A DNA stretch of 64,000 bases from Chloroflexota bacterium. GTDB lineage: Bacteria > Chloroflexota > UBA6077 > SHYK01. The notes beneath the pieces are model-generated. The model worked only from the letters and a program-made list of their open reading frames with translations. It ran no database searches and had not been told where the DNA came from. Where the stretch lies: positions 1 to 64,000 of the forward strand of contig SHYK01000001.1 in the NCBI GenBank assembly GCA_009692845.1. The letters run 5' to 3'. Positions 7,951 to 17,023 of the stretch are shown piece by piece. The stretch's first letter is position 1. The number at the start of each line of letters is the position of its first letter. Both the position numbers and the translations under genes were made by a program.

Positions 7951-8889
7951 ATGGCATTCATAAACTGGATCGAAGAGCCCGCCCTACGAAGGCCCGTCAT
8001 GATCCTTGCCATGGCTGGCTGGAACGACGCGTCGTCGGTCGCTAGTACCTCGGTGCGATTCCTCATCGACCGCTGGCAGGCCAAGAAGTTCGCCGAGATT
8101 GACCCGGAGGAGTTTTTCAGCTTCACTCGCATCCGGCCCCAGGTCCGTTTGGACGAGAACGAAGGCCGCATCATTGTTTGGCCAGAAACGGGCTTCTACT
8201 ATCACGTCGATCCGCTGCTGGATCGCGACTTTGTCCTCCTGATCGGCATCGAGCCGAGCTTCAAATGGCGGACCTTTTCTGAAGCCATCGTCCAGGTCTG
8301 CCAGGAAGCCCACATCAGCTCGGTGCTCTCCTTGGGCGGATTGGCCGCTCAGGTGCCGCACACCCTTGCCGCGCGAGTCACCGGATCGACCAGTGACCCG
8401 GATCTGGCCGCCCAATTCCCGGATCTGGCGGTGCGCCGATCCCGCTACGAAGGCCCAACCGGGATCGTCGGTGTGCTGAGCGATATGCTGAACCGAGCGG
8501 GAATCCCGACCGGCAGCCTGTGGGGGAACGTCCCTCACTACATATCCGCTTCACCGAACCCGAAGGTTGCTCACGGGCTCTTGACCCGACTCAATGGGAT
8601 GTTTGGGCTCGGTCTTGACTTGGATGACATGGCTCGGTCGGGCCGCCGATTCGAGCGGCAGGTCAATGAGGCTCTCGCTCAAAATCCGGAAGTGGCCCAG
8701 TACGTCAAGCAATTGGAGCAGGCGCAAGCTGACGGAGAGGCGACCGAGCCACTCCCCGAGGCCCCGCCTGAGTCATCCGAGCCAAGCGACCTTCCCCGTG
8801 GTGAGGATGTCGTGCGCCACCTGGAGGAGTTCCTCCGCCAACAGCGGTCTAAGCCTGGAGACGCTGACCCCGAAGGCCAGGGCGACTAA
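7951..8889 (+). CDS. PAC2 family protein
   Basis: The 312-residue protein begins with the PAC2 pattern (PVMILAMAGWNDAS), followed by ...VSEIL-like segments and a GGLAAQVPHT motif at about residue 129. This family is related to the proteasome assembly chaperone 2 and is common in Actinobacteria and Chloroflexota. The C-terminal 60 residues are acidic and Pro/Glu-rich (ATEPLPEAPPESSEPSD), so probably disordered. A role in proteasome assembly is not shown by this window, which has no proteasome genes. The molecular function remains unknown. Confidence 0.82.
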   Translation: MAFINWIEEPALRRPVMILAMAGWNDASSVASTSVRFLIDRWQAKKFAEIDPEEFFSFTRIRPQVRLDENEGRIIVWPETGFYYHVDPLLDRDFVLLIGIEPSFKWRTFSEAIVQVCQEAHISSVLSLGGLAAQVPHTLAARVTGSTSDPDLAAQFPDLAVRRSRYEGPTGIVGVLSDMLNRAGIPTGSLWGNVPHYISASPNPKVAHGLLTRLNGMFGLGLDLDDMARSGRRFERQVNEALAQNPEVAQYVKQLEQAQADGEATEPLPEAPPESSEPSDLPRGEDVVRHLEEFLRQQRSKPGDADPEGQGD

Positions 8890-8930
8890 GCCATCGGGCG
8901 GCAGCCTGCCACTTTCGTACGTGGCCTGCG

Positions 8931-10154
8931 TTAGCTGAATACGAGTCGGTGGAGTGCGCCGGGCTCCAGTGAGGCAATGTAGATCTCCCCGGCCTCGTCT
9001 TCCCCGAAGGTGCTGATGTTCAAATGGGTGTTCAGCACTTCGGCTTGCCGCCAGGTGCCGTCCGTGGTGTAGTCGAGCGCCCACAGCCGTCCGCTGCAAA
9101 AATCCGCGTAGAAGTACACGCCCTGGACGCGCGGCGCGGCGATGCCCCGGTAGACGAATCCCCCACTGATCGAGCAGCCCAGGCGGTGATCGTATTCAGC
9201 AATCGGCGGTTCGAAGCCGCTGCGATCGCAGGTGTCGCCAACCGGGTAGCAATGGAAGCCTTCGAGTATCGGCCAGCCGTAATTGGTGCCGCCCGTCGAG
9301 TTGGCCGCCTGGAGATCGATCTCCTCGTAGCGGTTCTGGCCGACATCCCCGATGTAGAGATCTCCGTTTGCGCGGTCGAAGGCGTATCGCCAGGGATTGC
9401 GAAGCCCGTATGCCCAGATCTCCGGACGGGCCGATGGCACGTCGACGAAAGGGTTGCTCGGCGGAATCCCATACGGCTCGGCGCTGTCCACATCGATCCG
9501 AAGCAGCTTACCCAATAGCGTCACCAGGCTCTGAGCGTTCCGAAACTGATCGCCTGCGCCACCGCCATCGCCGAGTCCAGCGTAGAGATAGCCATCGGGG
9601 CCGAACGCCAGTAGCCCACCGTTGTGGTTTGGCGCGGAGGAGTGCGCTACCCGTAACAGCACTGCGGCTGCGCCAGGATCGGCCACGTCCGGATTTGGCG
9701 AAGCCTCGTAGCGGGCGATGGTGATGGTCCCGGACGGATCGGTGTAGTAGACGAAGAAGCGGCCGTTTTCGGAATAACGCGGATGAAAGGCGACGCTAAG
9801 CAGGCCTTGCTCGTCGCCCCGGGAACCTACCAGCGACCGGATGTCCAGGAATGGCGTTGGTAGGAGGCGGCCATCTCGAACGACCTGGATGCGGCCGGCC
9901 CGTTCAGTAACGAAAAGTCGACCGCTGGCATCTCCAGTTGGGGTCACATGAGTCGGCTCGCGCAGGCCGGAGGTCACGAGATCGAGACGCACCTGGAGGG
10001 TGGCTGGGTCGAATGGGCCCGTCCCCGGATCAGCCGACGGGGCGTCTCCCTGCTGTTTTGAAGGAGCGCCAACGGTGGCGCCGACCGCTGGCTGGCAGCC
10101 GAATCCGAGCAGCAAGATCAAAGCCAGACCCGAGACGCCCCCGCGGCGCATCAT
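8931..10154 (-). CDS. PQQ-type glucose/sorbosone dehydrogenase lipoprotein
   Basis: The protein belongs to the soluble aldose sugar dehydrogenase/sorbosone dehydrogenase beta-propeller family: GLREPTHVTPTGD, then LLSVAFHPRYSENG, NHNGGLLAFGPDGYLY, GDGGGAGD, a GLRNPWRYAFD strand and SGGFVYRG. It probably oxidises sugars with a quinone cofactor in the cell envelope. The ATG at 10154 (or 10151) is chosen because it yields a classical lipoprotein signal peptide with the lipobox LGFGC. The frame is open up to 10223, but this would run inside the pyruvate kinase gene. The start thus overlaps nothing and lies 29 bases after the pyk stop. Confidence 0.85.
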   Translation of the reverse strand: MMRRGGVSGLALILLLGFGCQPAVGATVGAPSKQQGDAPSADPGTGPFDPATLQVRLDLVTSGLREPTHVTPTGDASGRLFVTERAGRIQVVRDGRLLPTPFLDIRSLVGSRGDEQGLLSVAFHPRYSENGRFFVYYTDPSGTITIARYEASPNPDVADPGAAAVLLRVAHSSAPNHNGGLLAFGPDGYLYAGLGDGGGAGDQFRNAQSLVTLLGKLLRIDVDSAEPYGIPPSNPFVDVPSARPEIWAYGLRNPWRYAFDRANGDLYIGDVGQNRYEEIDLQAANSTGGTNYGWPILEGFHCYPVGDTCDRSGFEPPIAEYDHRLGCSISGGFVYRGIAAPRVQGVYFYADFCSGRLWALDYTTDGTWRQAEVLNTHLNISTFGEDEAGEIYIASLEPGALHRLVFS

Positions 10155-10182
10155 TCCCAACCTACTCGCACGGTAGAACCCG

Positions 10183-11181
10183 CTAGTCCCAGACGTAATA
10201 GGGGGACGCCTCAACCGTCTCAATGATCTCTCGCATCTCGGCCACCGCGAGCGTCGGATAGGCGCCGATCGCCGTTTCTTCGGAGAGCATCACGGCGTGG
10301 CAGCCATCCAGGACCGCGGTGGCGACATCTCCTACCTCCGCTCGGGTCGGGTGTGAATGTTGGACCATGGAAAGTAGCATTTCGGTGGCGACGATGCCGT
10401 GAACCGAGCGTTGGCGGCACGAGTAAAGGATGTCCTTCTGCACCAGCGGGACTCTGGCTCGACGAATGGCCACTCCAAGGTCTCCCCTGGCCACCATGAC
10501 CGCATCAGACCGCTCCACGATGGCATCCAGATGGTCGAGCGCCGCCGCGGTCTCGATCTTCGCGATGATCCGAGCATCCCAATCAATGCGTTGGCGCAGC
10601 GCGTCGATGTCCTCGGGCCGTTGCACGAAGGACAAAGCCACCCATTCCACGGCCAGGTCGCGACCGACCGCCAGGTCGTCGATATCCCGTTCGGTGAGCG
10701 CGGGCAGATCGATCGCCGAGGACGGGAAGACAACTCCTTCGTTCCCCTCGATGGGGCCGCCCACGAGCACCCGACAGTCGACGGAGCCCGGCTGCACTCG
10801 AGTGACCTCGAGCTCGATGGCGCCGTCGTCCAGGTAGATGCGCTGGCCCGCTTGCACGCCAGTCAGCACCGCTGGCTCGGATATGGGTATCACGTTGGCC
10901 TGGCCCGGGGCGCCCAGACTGAGCAGATCGCCGATGTGGAGCTGGGTCTGGGGAACGTGCACGGTCCGGATCTTGGGCCCCTGGAGATCCTGAATGAGAT
11001 CGACCGTACGACCCAGACTTTTTGCGGCATGGCGGACCAGGTCGGCCCGCCGGCGGTGTTCGGCGTGGTCGCCGTGCGAAAAATTGAGTCGGGCGAAGGT
11101 CATGCCGGCCGCAACCATGGCGCCGAGCACGTCCTCGGTGTCGCTGGCTGGGCCGAGAGTCGCGATGATTCGGGTCCGCAT
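10183..11181 (-). CDS. pyk: Pyruvate kinase lacking the C-terminal domain
   Basis: The enzyme transfers phosphate from phosphoenolpyruvate to ADP. Conserved blocks are present: RIIATLGPAS, FARLNFSHGDHAEH, the B-domain with DDGAIELEV, the KIETAAALDHLDAI stretch with the catalytic Lys, VMVARGDLGV, ATEMLLSM, PTRAEVGDVATAV and DAVMLSEETA-like HAVMLSEETAIGAYP. It ends at 332 residues just after the barrel, whereas usual bacterial enzymes have about 470 with an allosteric C-terminal domain. No trace of that domain follows in any frame. A TATACT box sits 10 bases ahead of the ATG, so the transcript may be almost leaderless. Confidence 0.88.
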   Translation of the reverse strand: MRTRIIATLGPASDTEDVLGAMVAAGMTFARLNFSHGDHAEHRRRADLVRHAAKSLGRTVDLIQDLQGPKIRTVHVPQTQLHIGDLLSLGAPGQANVIPISEPAVLTGVQAGQRIYLDDGAIELEVTRVQPGSVDCRVLVGGPIEGNEGVVFPSSAIDLPALTERDIDDLAVGRDLAVEWVALSFVQRPEDIDALRQRIDWDARIIAKIETAAALDHLDAIVERSDAVMVARGDLGVAIRRARVPLVQKDILYSCRQRSVHGIVATEMLLSMVQHSHPTRAEVGDVATAVLDGCHAVMLSEETAIGAYPTLAVAEMREIIETVEASPYYVWD

Positions 11182-11223
11182 CGAGCGGTAAGTATAGGTG
11201 GTGGTGGCGCTGATTCCGGCCGG

Positions 11224-12708
11224 CTATCCCGCTCGGGGCCGAAGCAGCAGATAGGTGTTCAGGCCCACCTCCACTCGGTCCACCTGCACGTAGCTGTCGC
11301 CTATCGCTCCGAGGGTCTCCGGCGGATACCACTGGCCGAGCAGGATGACCCCTTTGATGCGGTGCTCCGTCAGCGCTTGATCGAGCCGCCCCGGGTCATA
11401 GAGTCCGTGCGAGTAGAGCCCGCGAATCTGCATGGGATTGCCGATGACGGTCCCACCCTCGGCCAAAATGTATCCGGCCCCTTCAGAGAGAACAGGCCCG
11501 CTCACGCCCCGGACGAAGGCGATGATCCGTTCTCCGGCTGGAATGTCGGCTGGGGTGGGATTCCGCGAAAGCTGCGCTTGAAAGCCGCGATCCCACCCTG
11601 GGATCAGGTTGTGCAGCGGCCACGGACCCACTCCGGCGGTGAGCACGTACAGGCCGAAGGCGCTCACGCCAAATATCTGTCCGCCCAGCGCTCCTGGCAT
11701 ACCCCAGGCGAGCGCCCGCCCTCCGAGCACGCAGCAGCTAATGATGATCGGCAGGAAGTAGCTCTCGCCTGCCCCCCAGCGGCCGGCCGTCGCCGCGGTG
11801 GCAACCCCGGCCGCCAGATAGAACAGCCAGACGGACGGCCAACGTCCCAACAGATGGCCGATCAATCCGACGGCCGCCAGGATCAGCAGCGGGCCATGGG
11901 TCTCGAAGAAATTCCGCCAGTAGGAGAATGCTTGCTCGAAATCCCAGGGAAAGGCGTTTGCCAGGTACACCGAGTCGAAGTAACGTCCCGCCGACGACCA
12001 ATTGAGGCCAAGATGGACCCCTCCACCCAGGACTAGGCCGGTTGCCAGCATGAAGAGCCAGGATGGCGGGCGGCGCCAAGCCAGGTAGGCCGCGCCCGCG
12101 ACCGCTGCGTCCAGCCCGACCGGTTTCGTATAGACGCCGGCGATGAGGAAAATCACGCCGATGAACATCCAGCGCTGTGAGCTCGTTCGCGATTCCACGC
12201 CGCGCTCCAGCGCAAGGAGGCCGGCGACCCCGAAAAGCAGCATGAGCGAGGTAACCCTGGCCAGCGGCATGACGTGCACCGCATAAGCGGAGGCCAGGAA
12301 GCCGAGGCCGGCCAGCAGGGCTGGCAACCGATTGGGCCGCGGCATCCGAACCGCTAGGCCGATCAAGAGCGCAACGGCCAGACCGGCCGCCACGGAGAGT
12401 GCCCTTCCGACTACCACCGAGGGACCCCAGATTGCTACCAGTGGGGCCAAGAGTAACGGGTAGACGGGCGGGTAGTTCAGAGCAAAGAAGGGGAAGCGAG
12501 TTGAGTCTCCATAGAGTTCGCCTCCGGCGAGCAAGACGACTGCGCCGTTGACGTCGAAGCCCTCTCCGGGGTCAACCTCAAAGGGAAAGCGCAGCAGCGC
12601 CCAAGCATGCTCCAGGTAGCTCACCCCGGCCAGGAAAGCCGCCGCCAGGGCAAGCGCCCAGGCGACCCCGGCCAGCGAGATGCGTCTCCCAGCGACAACC
12701 ATGGTCAC
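11224..12708 (-). CDS. Polytopic glycosyltransferase-like membrane protein
   Basis: The 494-residue protein has a run of about ten hydrophobic segments, the first after a short basic N-terminus, and the motif FEVDPGEGFDVNG in the first external loop, in which the acidic residues recall the DD/DE site of GT-C (GT39/GT83/GT87-like) glycosyltransferases. A NYPPVYPLLLAPL stretch follows, typical for this class. The C-terminal ~110 residues are soluble. It would move a sugar from a polyprenyl-phosphate carrier onto an envelope acceptor (inference). Two further proteins of this broad type lie at 29381 and 35493. Confidence 0.65.
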   Translation of the reverse strand: MTMVVAGRRISLAGVAWALALAAAFLAGVSYLEHAWALLRFPFEVDPGEGFDVNGAVVLLAGGELYGDSTRFPFFALNYPPVYPLLLAPLVAIWGPSVVVGRALSVAAGLAVALLIGLAVRMPRPNRLPALLAGLGFLASAYAVHVMPLARVTSLMLLFGVAGLLALERGVESRTSSQRWMFIGVIFLIAGVYTKPVGLDAAVAGAAYLAWRRPPSWLFMLATGLVLGGGVHLGLNWSSAGRYFDSVYLANAFPWDFEQAFSYWRNFFETHGPLLILAAVGLIGHLLGRWPSVWLFYLAAGVATAATAGRWGAGESYFLPIIISCCVLGGRALAWGMPGALGGQIFGVSAFGLYVLTAGVGPWPLHNLIPGWDRGFQAQLSRNPTPADIPAGERIIAFVRGVSGPVLSEGAGYILAEGGTVIGNPMQIRGLYSHGLYDPGRLDQALTEHRIKGVILLGQWYPPETLGAIGDSYVQVDRVEVGLNTYLLLRPRAG

Positions 12709-12727
12709 TCGCGGCCGCTGCGAATGG

Positions 12728-13738
12728 TCACGCCGTTGACAGCGTGAACAGTGGGTGGCCCTCGCCGACCACTTCGTTTCTGAGGTTGAAGACCGGGGGT
12801 CGGGCGTGCCCGCTCAGCACGTCGATCGCTTCGTCACCAATTGCGCCCAGCTGCCGCAAGGTCTCGATCACCGCGACTGGAGCCGCCCGTGCGCTCCCGT
12901 CCTCGATCTTGATGCCCACTCCCCACCCATTGTCGAGCAGTGCCACTGCTTGGCATCCTTCGGCGCCGGCTTTGGACAGGATCCGGCCGCCCGCACTTTG
13001 CATCAGGTCGGTGTCGAAGCGACCTTCGCCTCCCACCATCTCAGGGTGGCTCACCATCGCGGTTCGGACTCGACGAGCCGCCTGGGCATGCGTTTCCGAA
13101 ATTCCACGCTCGCTCGCGAGCCGGCCGAAGCTGCGCGCCAAGGCCATCAGCGGCAGAGCAAAGGTGGGCGCGCTACAGCCGTCAATACTGATGGGGATTT
13201 CGGCTTCCGGCCAGCCAGCGAATATTCCGATGATCGAGCGAATACGACGCTGGAGCGGATGATCGGGTCGGACATAGGTGCGCTCGTCCCAGTCGCGATG
13301 AGCACAAGCCCAGAGCATGCCGCAATGGTTGCCCGAACAGTTGTGGTGAAGGGCGCTCGGGGGCGTGCCCGCGCGAGTCAGGGCGTCTCGGGTGGGCTCG
13401 TGATAGGGAGGATGGACGCCGGTTTGGAGCGACTCGACCGAAAACCCGGCTCGCTCCAGCATCGCGGCGACGGCCGTCGTATGGCGAGGCTCCCCGCTGT
13501 GCGATCCTGCCGCAACCGCGAGCTCCGAGGGCGTCCCGTTGAATCGATCGAAAGCCCCGAGCTCTAGGACTGCCATCGCTTGAAAAGGTTTTGCGGTGGA
13601 ACGCAGGGTGGTCAACCGCTCGGGGTCGCCCGCGCTGGCGACGAGTTTGCCGTCTGCATCCACCACCGCTAGCGAGCCGTAATGGATCGACTCGAGCACC
13701 GACCCGCGCGTGAATGCGACCAGCGGCACCGGATCCAA
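12728..13738 (-). CDS. Asparaginase, thermolabile AnsA-II (asparaginase II) family
   Basis: The 336-residue protein matches the family founded on Rhizobium asparaginase II, unrelated in fold to the E. coli enzymes: FTRGSVLESIHYGSLAVVD at the start, the SxxK pair in LRSTAKPFQAM, then NCSGNHCGML and DGCSAPTFALPL. These are the family's conserved Ser-Lys and Cys motifs. It hydrolyses L-asparagine to aspartate and ammonia. It starts with TTG only 2 bases after the stop of the next asparaginase-type gene, so the two are one operon. It lacks a signal peptide and is probably cytoplasmic. Confidence 0.85.
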   Translation of the reverse strand: MDPVPLVAFTRGSVLESIHYGSLAVVDADGKLVASAGDPERLTTLRSTAKPFQAMAVLELGAFDRFNGTPSELAVAAGSHSGEPRHTTAVAAMLERAGFSVESLQTGVHPPYHEPTRDALTRAGTPPSALHHNCSGNHCGMLWACAHRDWDERTYVRPDHPLQRRIRSIIGIFAGWPEAEIPISIDGCSAPTFALPLMALARSFGRLASERGISETHAQAARRVRTAMVSHPEMVGGEGRFDTDLMQSAGGRILSKAGAEGCQAVALLDNGWGVGIKIEDGSARAAPVAVIETLRQLGAIGDEAIDVLSGHARPPVFNLRNEVVGEGHPLFTLSTA

Positions 13739-13740
13739 GT

Positions 13741-14748
13741 TTAGGGCGCCGCCTCAGCAAAAAACTCCCGCAGCTTTGCGTTATCGCGGGTCAAGCCCAG
13801 GAGAACCATCAGCAGGATGCGGGCCTTGACCGCGGCTAGGTCTCCGGCCAGGATCACACCTAGCGGCACCAGATCGCGGGCTCCAATCCCGCCGCCGTAT
13901 TTCGGGGCCGTGCGCCCCTCCGGGGAACGGGTCGCCAGCACCACAGGTACTCCACAGTCCCGGGCGGCAGTAATTCCGCTCAAGGCGCCGGGAGCGATGA
14001 TGCCCACCCCCGGGAAGGCTTCCACGACGATGCCAGCCGCTCCGGCATCCAGCGAAGCTTTGAAGAAACGGTCATCCGACCCGGCCACCAGCTTGATGAG
14101 ATCGACGTTGGTTTCGATCTTCGTCGCTGCATAGATCTTGCGCAATGCCGGCCGACGGGCTATGACCACCCGGTCTTCATCCACCCGGCCCAGAATGCCC
14201 AGGTCGAGTGAGGTAAAGGTCGACAAGTTCGTTTTGTGGAGCTTGACGACGTCTCGCGCGGCGTTGATCTCCTGGTTGAAGCAAACGACCGTTCCCAGTC
14301 CCCGCGCGTCCGGGCTGATGGCCACGCGCACGGCATTGAGGAGGTTGCGCGGCCCGTCCGTATCCCACATGTCGGCGCTGAATTGCGCCCCGGTCCACAC
14401 CAGCGGCTTGTCGCTCTGGACGAGCAGATCGCAGAGGTAGCTGCCCTCCTCGATGATTCCCGTCCCCGCGGTCACGACCGCGCCGGCCACGTCATCGCGT
14501 GCCAATGCTCGAGATGCTTGCCGAGCGAGATCGAACAGATCGCCTGGCCCCAGGGCCGGGCCCAGTACATTCGCAACCGAAACCACTTCGACCCGAGCGA
14601 TCTCCGCAAGGCCGGGCACCCCGGCCACGAGCTCCGCTCCGGAAACGGATGGCCGTACGCCACCAGTGACCGGATCCGGCCGAGAGGCAATGGTGCCACC
14701 GGTCGTGAATACGACTACGGTAGGGAGCGCAGCGTTATCAGCCGTCAA
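13741..14748 (-). CDS. L-asparaginase/glutaminase (type I/II fold) with altered substrate loop
   Basis: The 335-residue protein has the classical asparaginase signature TTGGTIASRPD with the first catalytic Thr near residue 19, and the second region VVTAGTGIIEEGS, where the family usually has HGTDTMEET. The second Thr is retained but the following Asp, which binds the substrate amino group, is Gly here. The catalytic Lys is preserved in RDVVKLHKTN. The C-terminal domain ends with the usual KARILLMVLLGLT. The change suggests a different amide substrate or lower activity. TTG start. Operon with the unrelated asparaginase downstream. Confidence 0.82.
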   Translation of the reverse strand: MTADNAALPTVVVFTTGGTIASRPDPVTGGVRPSVSGAELVAGVPGLAEIARVEVVSVANVLGPALGPGDLFDLARQASRALARDDVAGAVVTAGTGIIEEGSYLCDLLVQSDKPLVWTGAQFSADMWDTDGPRNLLNAVRVAISPDARGLGTVVCFNQEINAARDVVKLHKTNLSTFTSLDLGILGRVDEDRVVIARRPALRKIYAATKIETNVDLIKLVAGSDDRFFKASLDAGAAGIVVEAFPGVGIIAPGALSGITAARDCGVPVVLATRSPEGRTAPKYGGGIGARDLVPLGVILAGDLAAVKARILLMVLLGLTRDNAKLREFFAEAAP

Positions 14749-14795
14749 AGCGCCTCTGCCGTAGCCTCAGATCTTCATGTCGGCGTTGCCCTCGC

Positions 14796-15182
14796 CTAGA
14801 CCTTGCGAACGGACCCGGGGTATTGGGCCAGCTGCGCGTCCCCGGTGAGGAGCGTGACACCTTCGCAGAGGGCCTGAGCCAGCAGCAGACGGTCGAACGG
14901 GTCTTTGTGTAGAGCGGGCAAGGCGTCGATGCCCACCGTGTGCTCGCTGGTGATAGGCAGCTCGGTGTAGCCGTTTGCAAGGAGATTCCTGCGCAGGACG
15001 CGTGGCTCGGCCTTGAAGTCGGTCCTGCCGAGGGTGGCCTTAATGGCGATTTCCCACAGGCTGGCGGCGCTGAACAGGAGCTCGTTGTCGGGGTCGTCCA
15101 GCAGGCTGCGGGCCGCTGCTGAAAGGCGCGCCGACTGGCCTGCTGCACTGAGCAGGATATGGGTGTCCAGGAGGAGTTTCAC
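14796..15182 (-). CDS. PIN-domain toxin (VapC family)
   Basis: The 128-residue protein has the PIN ribonuclease layout: LLLDTHILLSAAG with the first Asp, ASLWEIAIKATLGR with the conserved Glu, PLHKDPFDRLLLAQA with the Asp pair and LLTGDAQLA with the last Asp. The form is that of the Sll0205-like PIN subgroup. It starts inside the last codon of the antitoxin gene (ATGA overlap at 15179-15182), the arrangement typical for translational coupling. It should cleave RNA when released from the antitoxin; the target is unknown. Confidence 0.88.
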   Translation of the reverse strand: MKLLLDTHILLSAAGQSARLSAAARSLLDDPDNELLFSAASLWEIAIKATLGRTDFKAEPRVLRRNLLANGYTELPITSEHTVGIDALPALHKDPFDRLLLAQALCEGVTLLTGDAQLAQYPGSVRKV

Positions 15183-15412
15183 GCCCCGAACATTACCGCG
15201 ATCTCCGCTTCGCCCATCCGGTCAAAATCTTCTGGCACGCTGATCTCGCCGTCCATGAAGCCGAGGCGCTGGGGTGCTCGAGGCGCGCCGAGGGCCACGA
15301 TCTTCACGAGGGGCTTGCCCGCCTTGGCGATCACGATTGATTCTCCGTTGACGGCTTGTTCGATGAGCCTAGACAGGTGAGTCTTAGCTTCATGGATGTT
15401 GACGGTGACCAT
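15179..15412 (-). CDS. Phd/YefM-type antitoxin
   Basis: The 77-residue protein starts MVTVNIHEAKTHLSRLIEQA, the N-terminal DNA-binding and dimerisation motif of the Phd/YefM family, and carries GESIVIAKAGKPLVKI. The C-terminal part (MGEAEIAVMFGA) would wrap around the PIN toxin. Such proteins bind their own promoter. Direct repeats lie just upstream at 15424-15447. It is the first gene of a two-gene operon. Confidence 0.88.
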   Translation of the reverse strand: MVTVNIHEAKTHLSRLIEQAVNGESIVIAKAGKPLVKIVALGAPRAPQRLGFMDGEISVPEDFDRMGEAEIAVMFGA

Positions 15413-15423
15413 ATCGACCTCAT

Positions 15424-15447
15424 AGGACTAAGTTGACAGGACTAAGT
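15424..15447 (-). promoter_or_regulatory. Direct-repeat operator candidate of the Phd/PIN operon
   Basis: Two exact copies of AGGACTAAGT (15424-15433 and 15438-15447, + strand) are separated by TGAC, 12 bases upstream of the antitoxin start. Phd-type antitoxins bind repeats at such a place, so this is a plausible autoregulatory site. Confidence 0.55.
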
Positions 15448-15492
15448 CTAGTCGGCCGGCCTGCGCCCGTCAATCGGGAGACTGCTGCTGTC

Positions 15493-16954
15493 TCAGATCG
15501 CTCCAACCAGCGTTGCCAGCGATTCTTCATCCTCTGAAGTCGGGCGACCGCGGCGGGCGACGCCCGTCTCGTAGGCTGCCGCCTTGACCGCTTCAGCGAC
15601 CTCGGGGGCTATGCGACGATTGAACACACTCGGGATGATGTACTCCTCGCCGAGCTCCGCGTCGGACACCACTGCCGCGATTGCCCGGGCGGCGGCCATC
15701 TTCATCGCTTCGTTGACGAATCGGGCCTGACAATCGAGGGCGCCGCGCATGACCCCCGGAAAAGCCAGGAGGTTGTTGATCTGGTTGGGGTAGTCCGAAC
15801 GTCCGGTGGCAATGATCCGGGCGTAGTCCCGGATCTCTTCGGGCATCACCTCGGGGGTCGGGTTGGCCATGGCGAAGACGATGGCGTCCTTGGCCATCGT
15901 CGCCACCGCCGACGGGCGGATCAGGCCCGGGCCCGACACCCCGACGAACACGTCCGCACCGGCCAACAGGTCATTCACGTCCCCGCGCAGGCCGTTTGGA
16001 TTGGTCTCGTGGGCGATCTGCTCCTTGAAGGCGTTCATCCCCTCGCGTCGCCCTCGGTAGATCGCCCCCTCCCGGTCGCACAGCACGATGTCCCGAACCC
16101 CCGCGGCCAGCATGATCTTGGCGCAGGCGACCCCGGCTGCTCCCGCGCCCAGCATCACGATCCGAACCGAATCGATCGATTTGTCGACGACCCGCAAAGC
16201 GTTGGTGAGCGCCGCCAGCACGACGATTGCGGTTCCGTGCTGATCATCGTGGAACACCGGGATGTCGATCCGCTCCCGCAGTGCGTCCTCGACGACGAAG
16301 CAGCGGGGCGCTGAGATGTCTTCGAGGTTGATGCCGCCGAAGGCAGGCGCGATCCGGGCCACCGTCTCGATGATCGCCTCCGGATCCTGGGTATCCAGGC
16401 AGATCGGGAAGGCGTCGATGCCGCCGAATTCCTTGAAAAGCATGCACTTGCCCTCCATCACCGGCATGGCGGCGAAAGGGCCAATGTTGCCGAGCCCGAG
16501 GACCGCCGAGCCATCGCTCACTACCGCGATGGTGTTGCGCTTGATGGTGAGGTTCCAGGCTTTGGCGGGATCCTCGGCGATCGCCATGCAGACCCGGGCT
16601 ACGCCGGGGGTATAGGCCATCGAGAGGTCGTCGCGAGTGCGAATGGGAATCTTGCTCTTGACTTCGATCTTCCCGCCTAGGTGCATGAGGAAGGTGCGAT
16701 CGGACACGTGGACGACTCGGACGCCCTCCATGCTGTTGACGCGGTTGGATGATGCGCTGGGCGTGGCCTTCGTCGTGGGCATCAACCGTGATGTCGCGGA
16801 CCAGGGCATTCGGACTCGCGCTAGAGAGGTCAATCGCTCCGAGATTGCCACCTTCTTCTCCGATGGCGGTCGCCAGGCGGCCAAACATGCCCGGCTTGTT
16901 GTCGATCGAGCAGCGCATGGTGATGCTGTAGCTCGGGCTAGTTGTCGTCTCCAT
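15493..16954 (-). CDS. NAD-dependent malic enzyme with N-terminal ACT domain, interrupted by a 1-base frameshift
   Basis: The C-terminal 400 residues are malic enzyme: SMAYTPGVARVC, the Tyr/Lys region, VVSDGSAVLGLGNIGP, FHDDQHGTAIVVLAAL (the metal site) and MLGAGAAGVACAKI (NAD site). It decarboxylates malate to pyruvate. A good start exists at 16954 (ATG with GGAGGA about 10 bases before) that gives an ACT domain (YSITMRCSIDNKPGMFGRL...), but this frame leaves the malic enzyme frame at about 16745-16752. In the spliced reading, ...HAQRIIQ runs straight into VNSMEGVRVVHVSDRTF, as in intact homologs. One base too many, or a sequencing error, explains it. Malic enzymes with such an ACT domain are known in several phyla. 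Confidence 0.85.
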
Positions 16955-17023
16955 CTCGGTCGATTCCTCCGCTTTTGCGCACGATCCGCCAGTTCCCGAT
17001 TGTAGAGGAAAGGCGGTGAATTC

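Noticed and set aside
10399-12036. Long plus-strand frame of 545 codons
   Set aside because: It runs opposite to the pyruvate kinase and membrane glycosyltransferase genes, has no recognisable domain and a Gly/Arg/His-rich composition; a shadow of high-GC codons.
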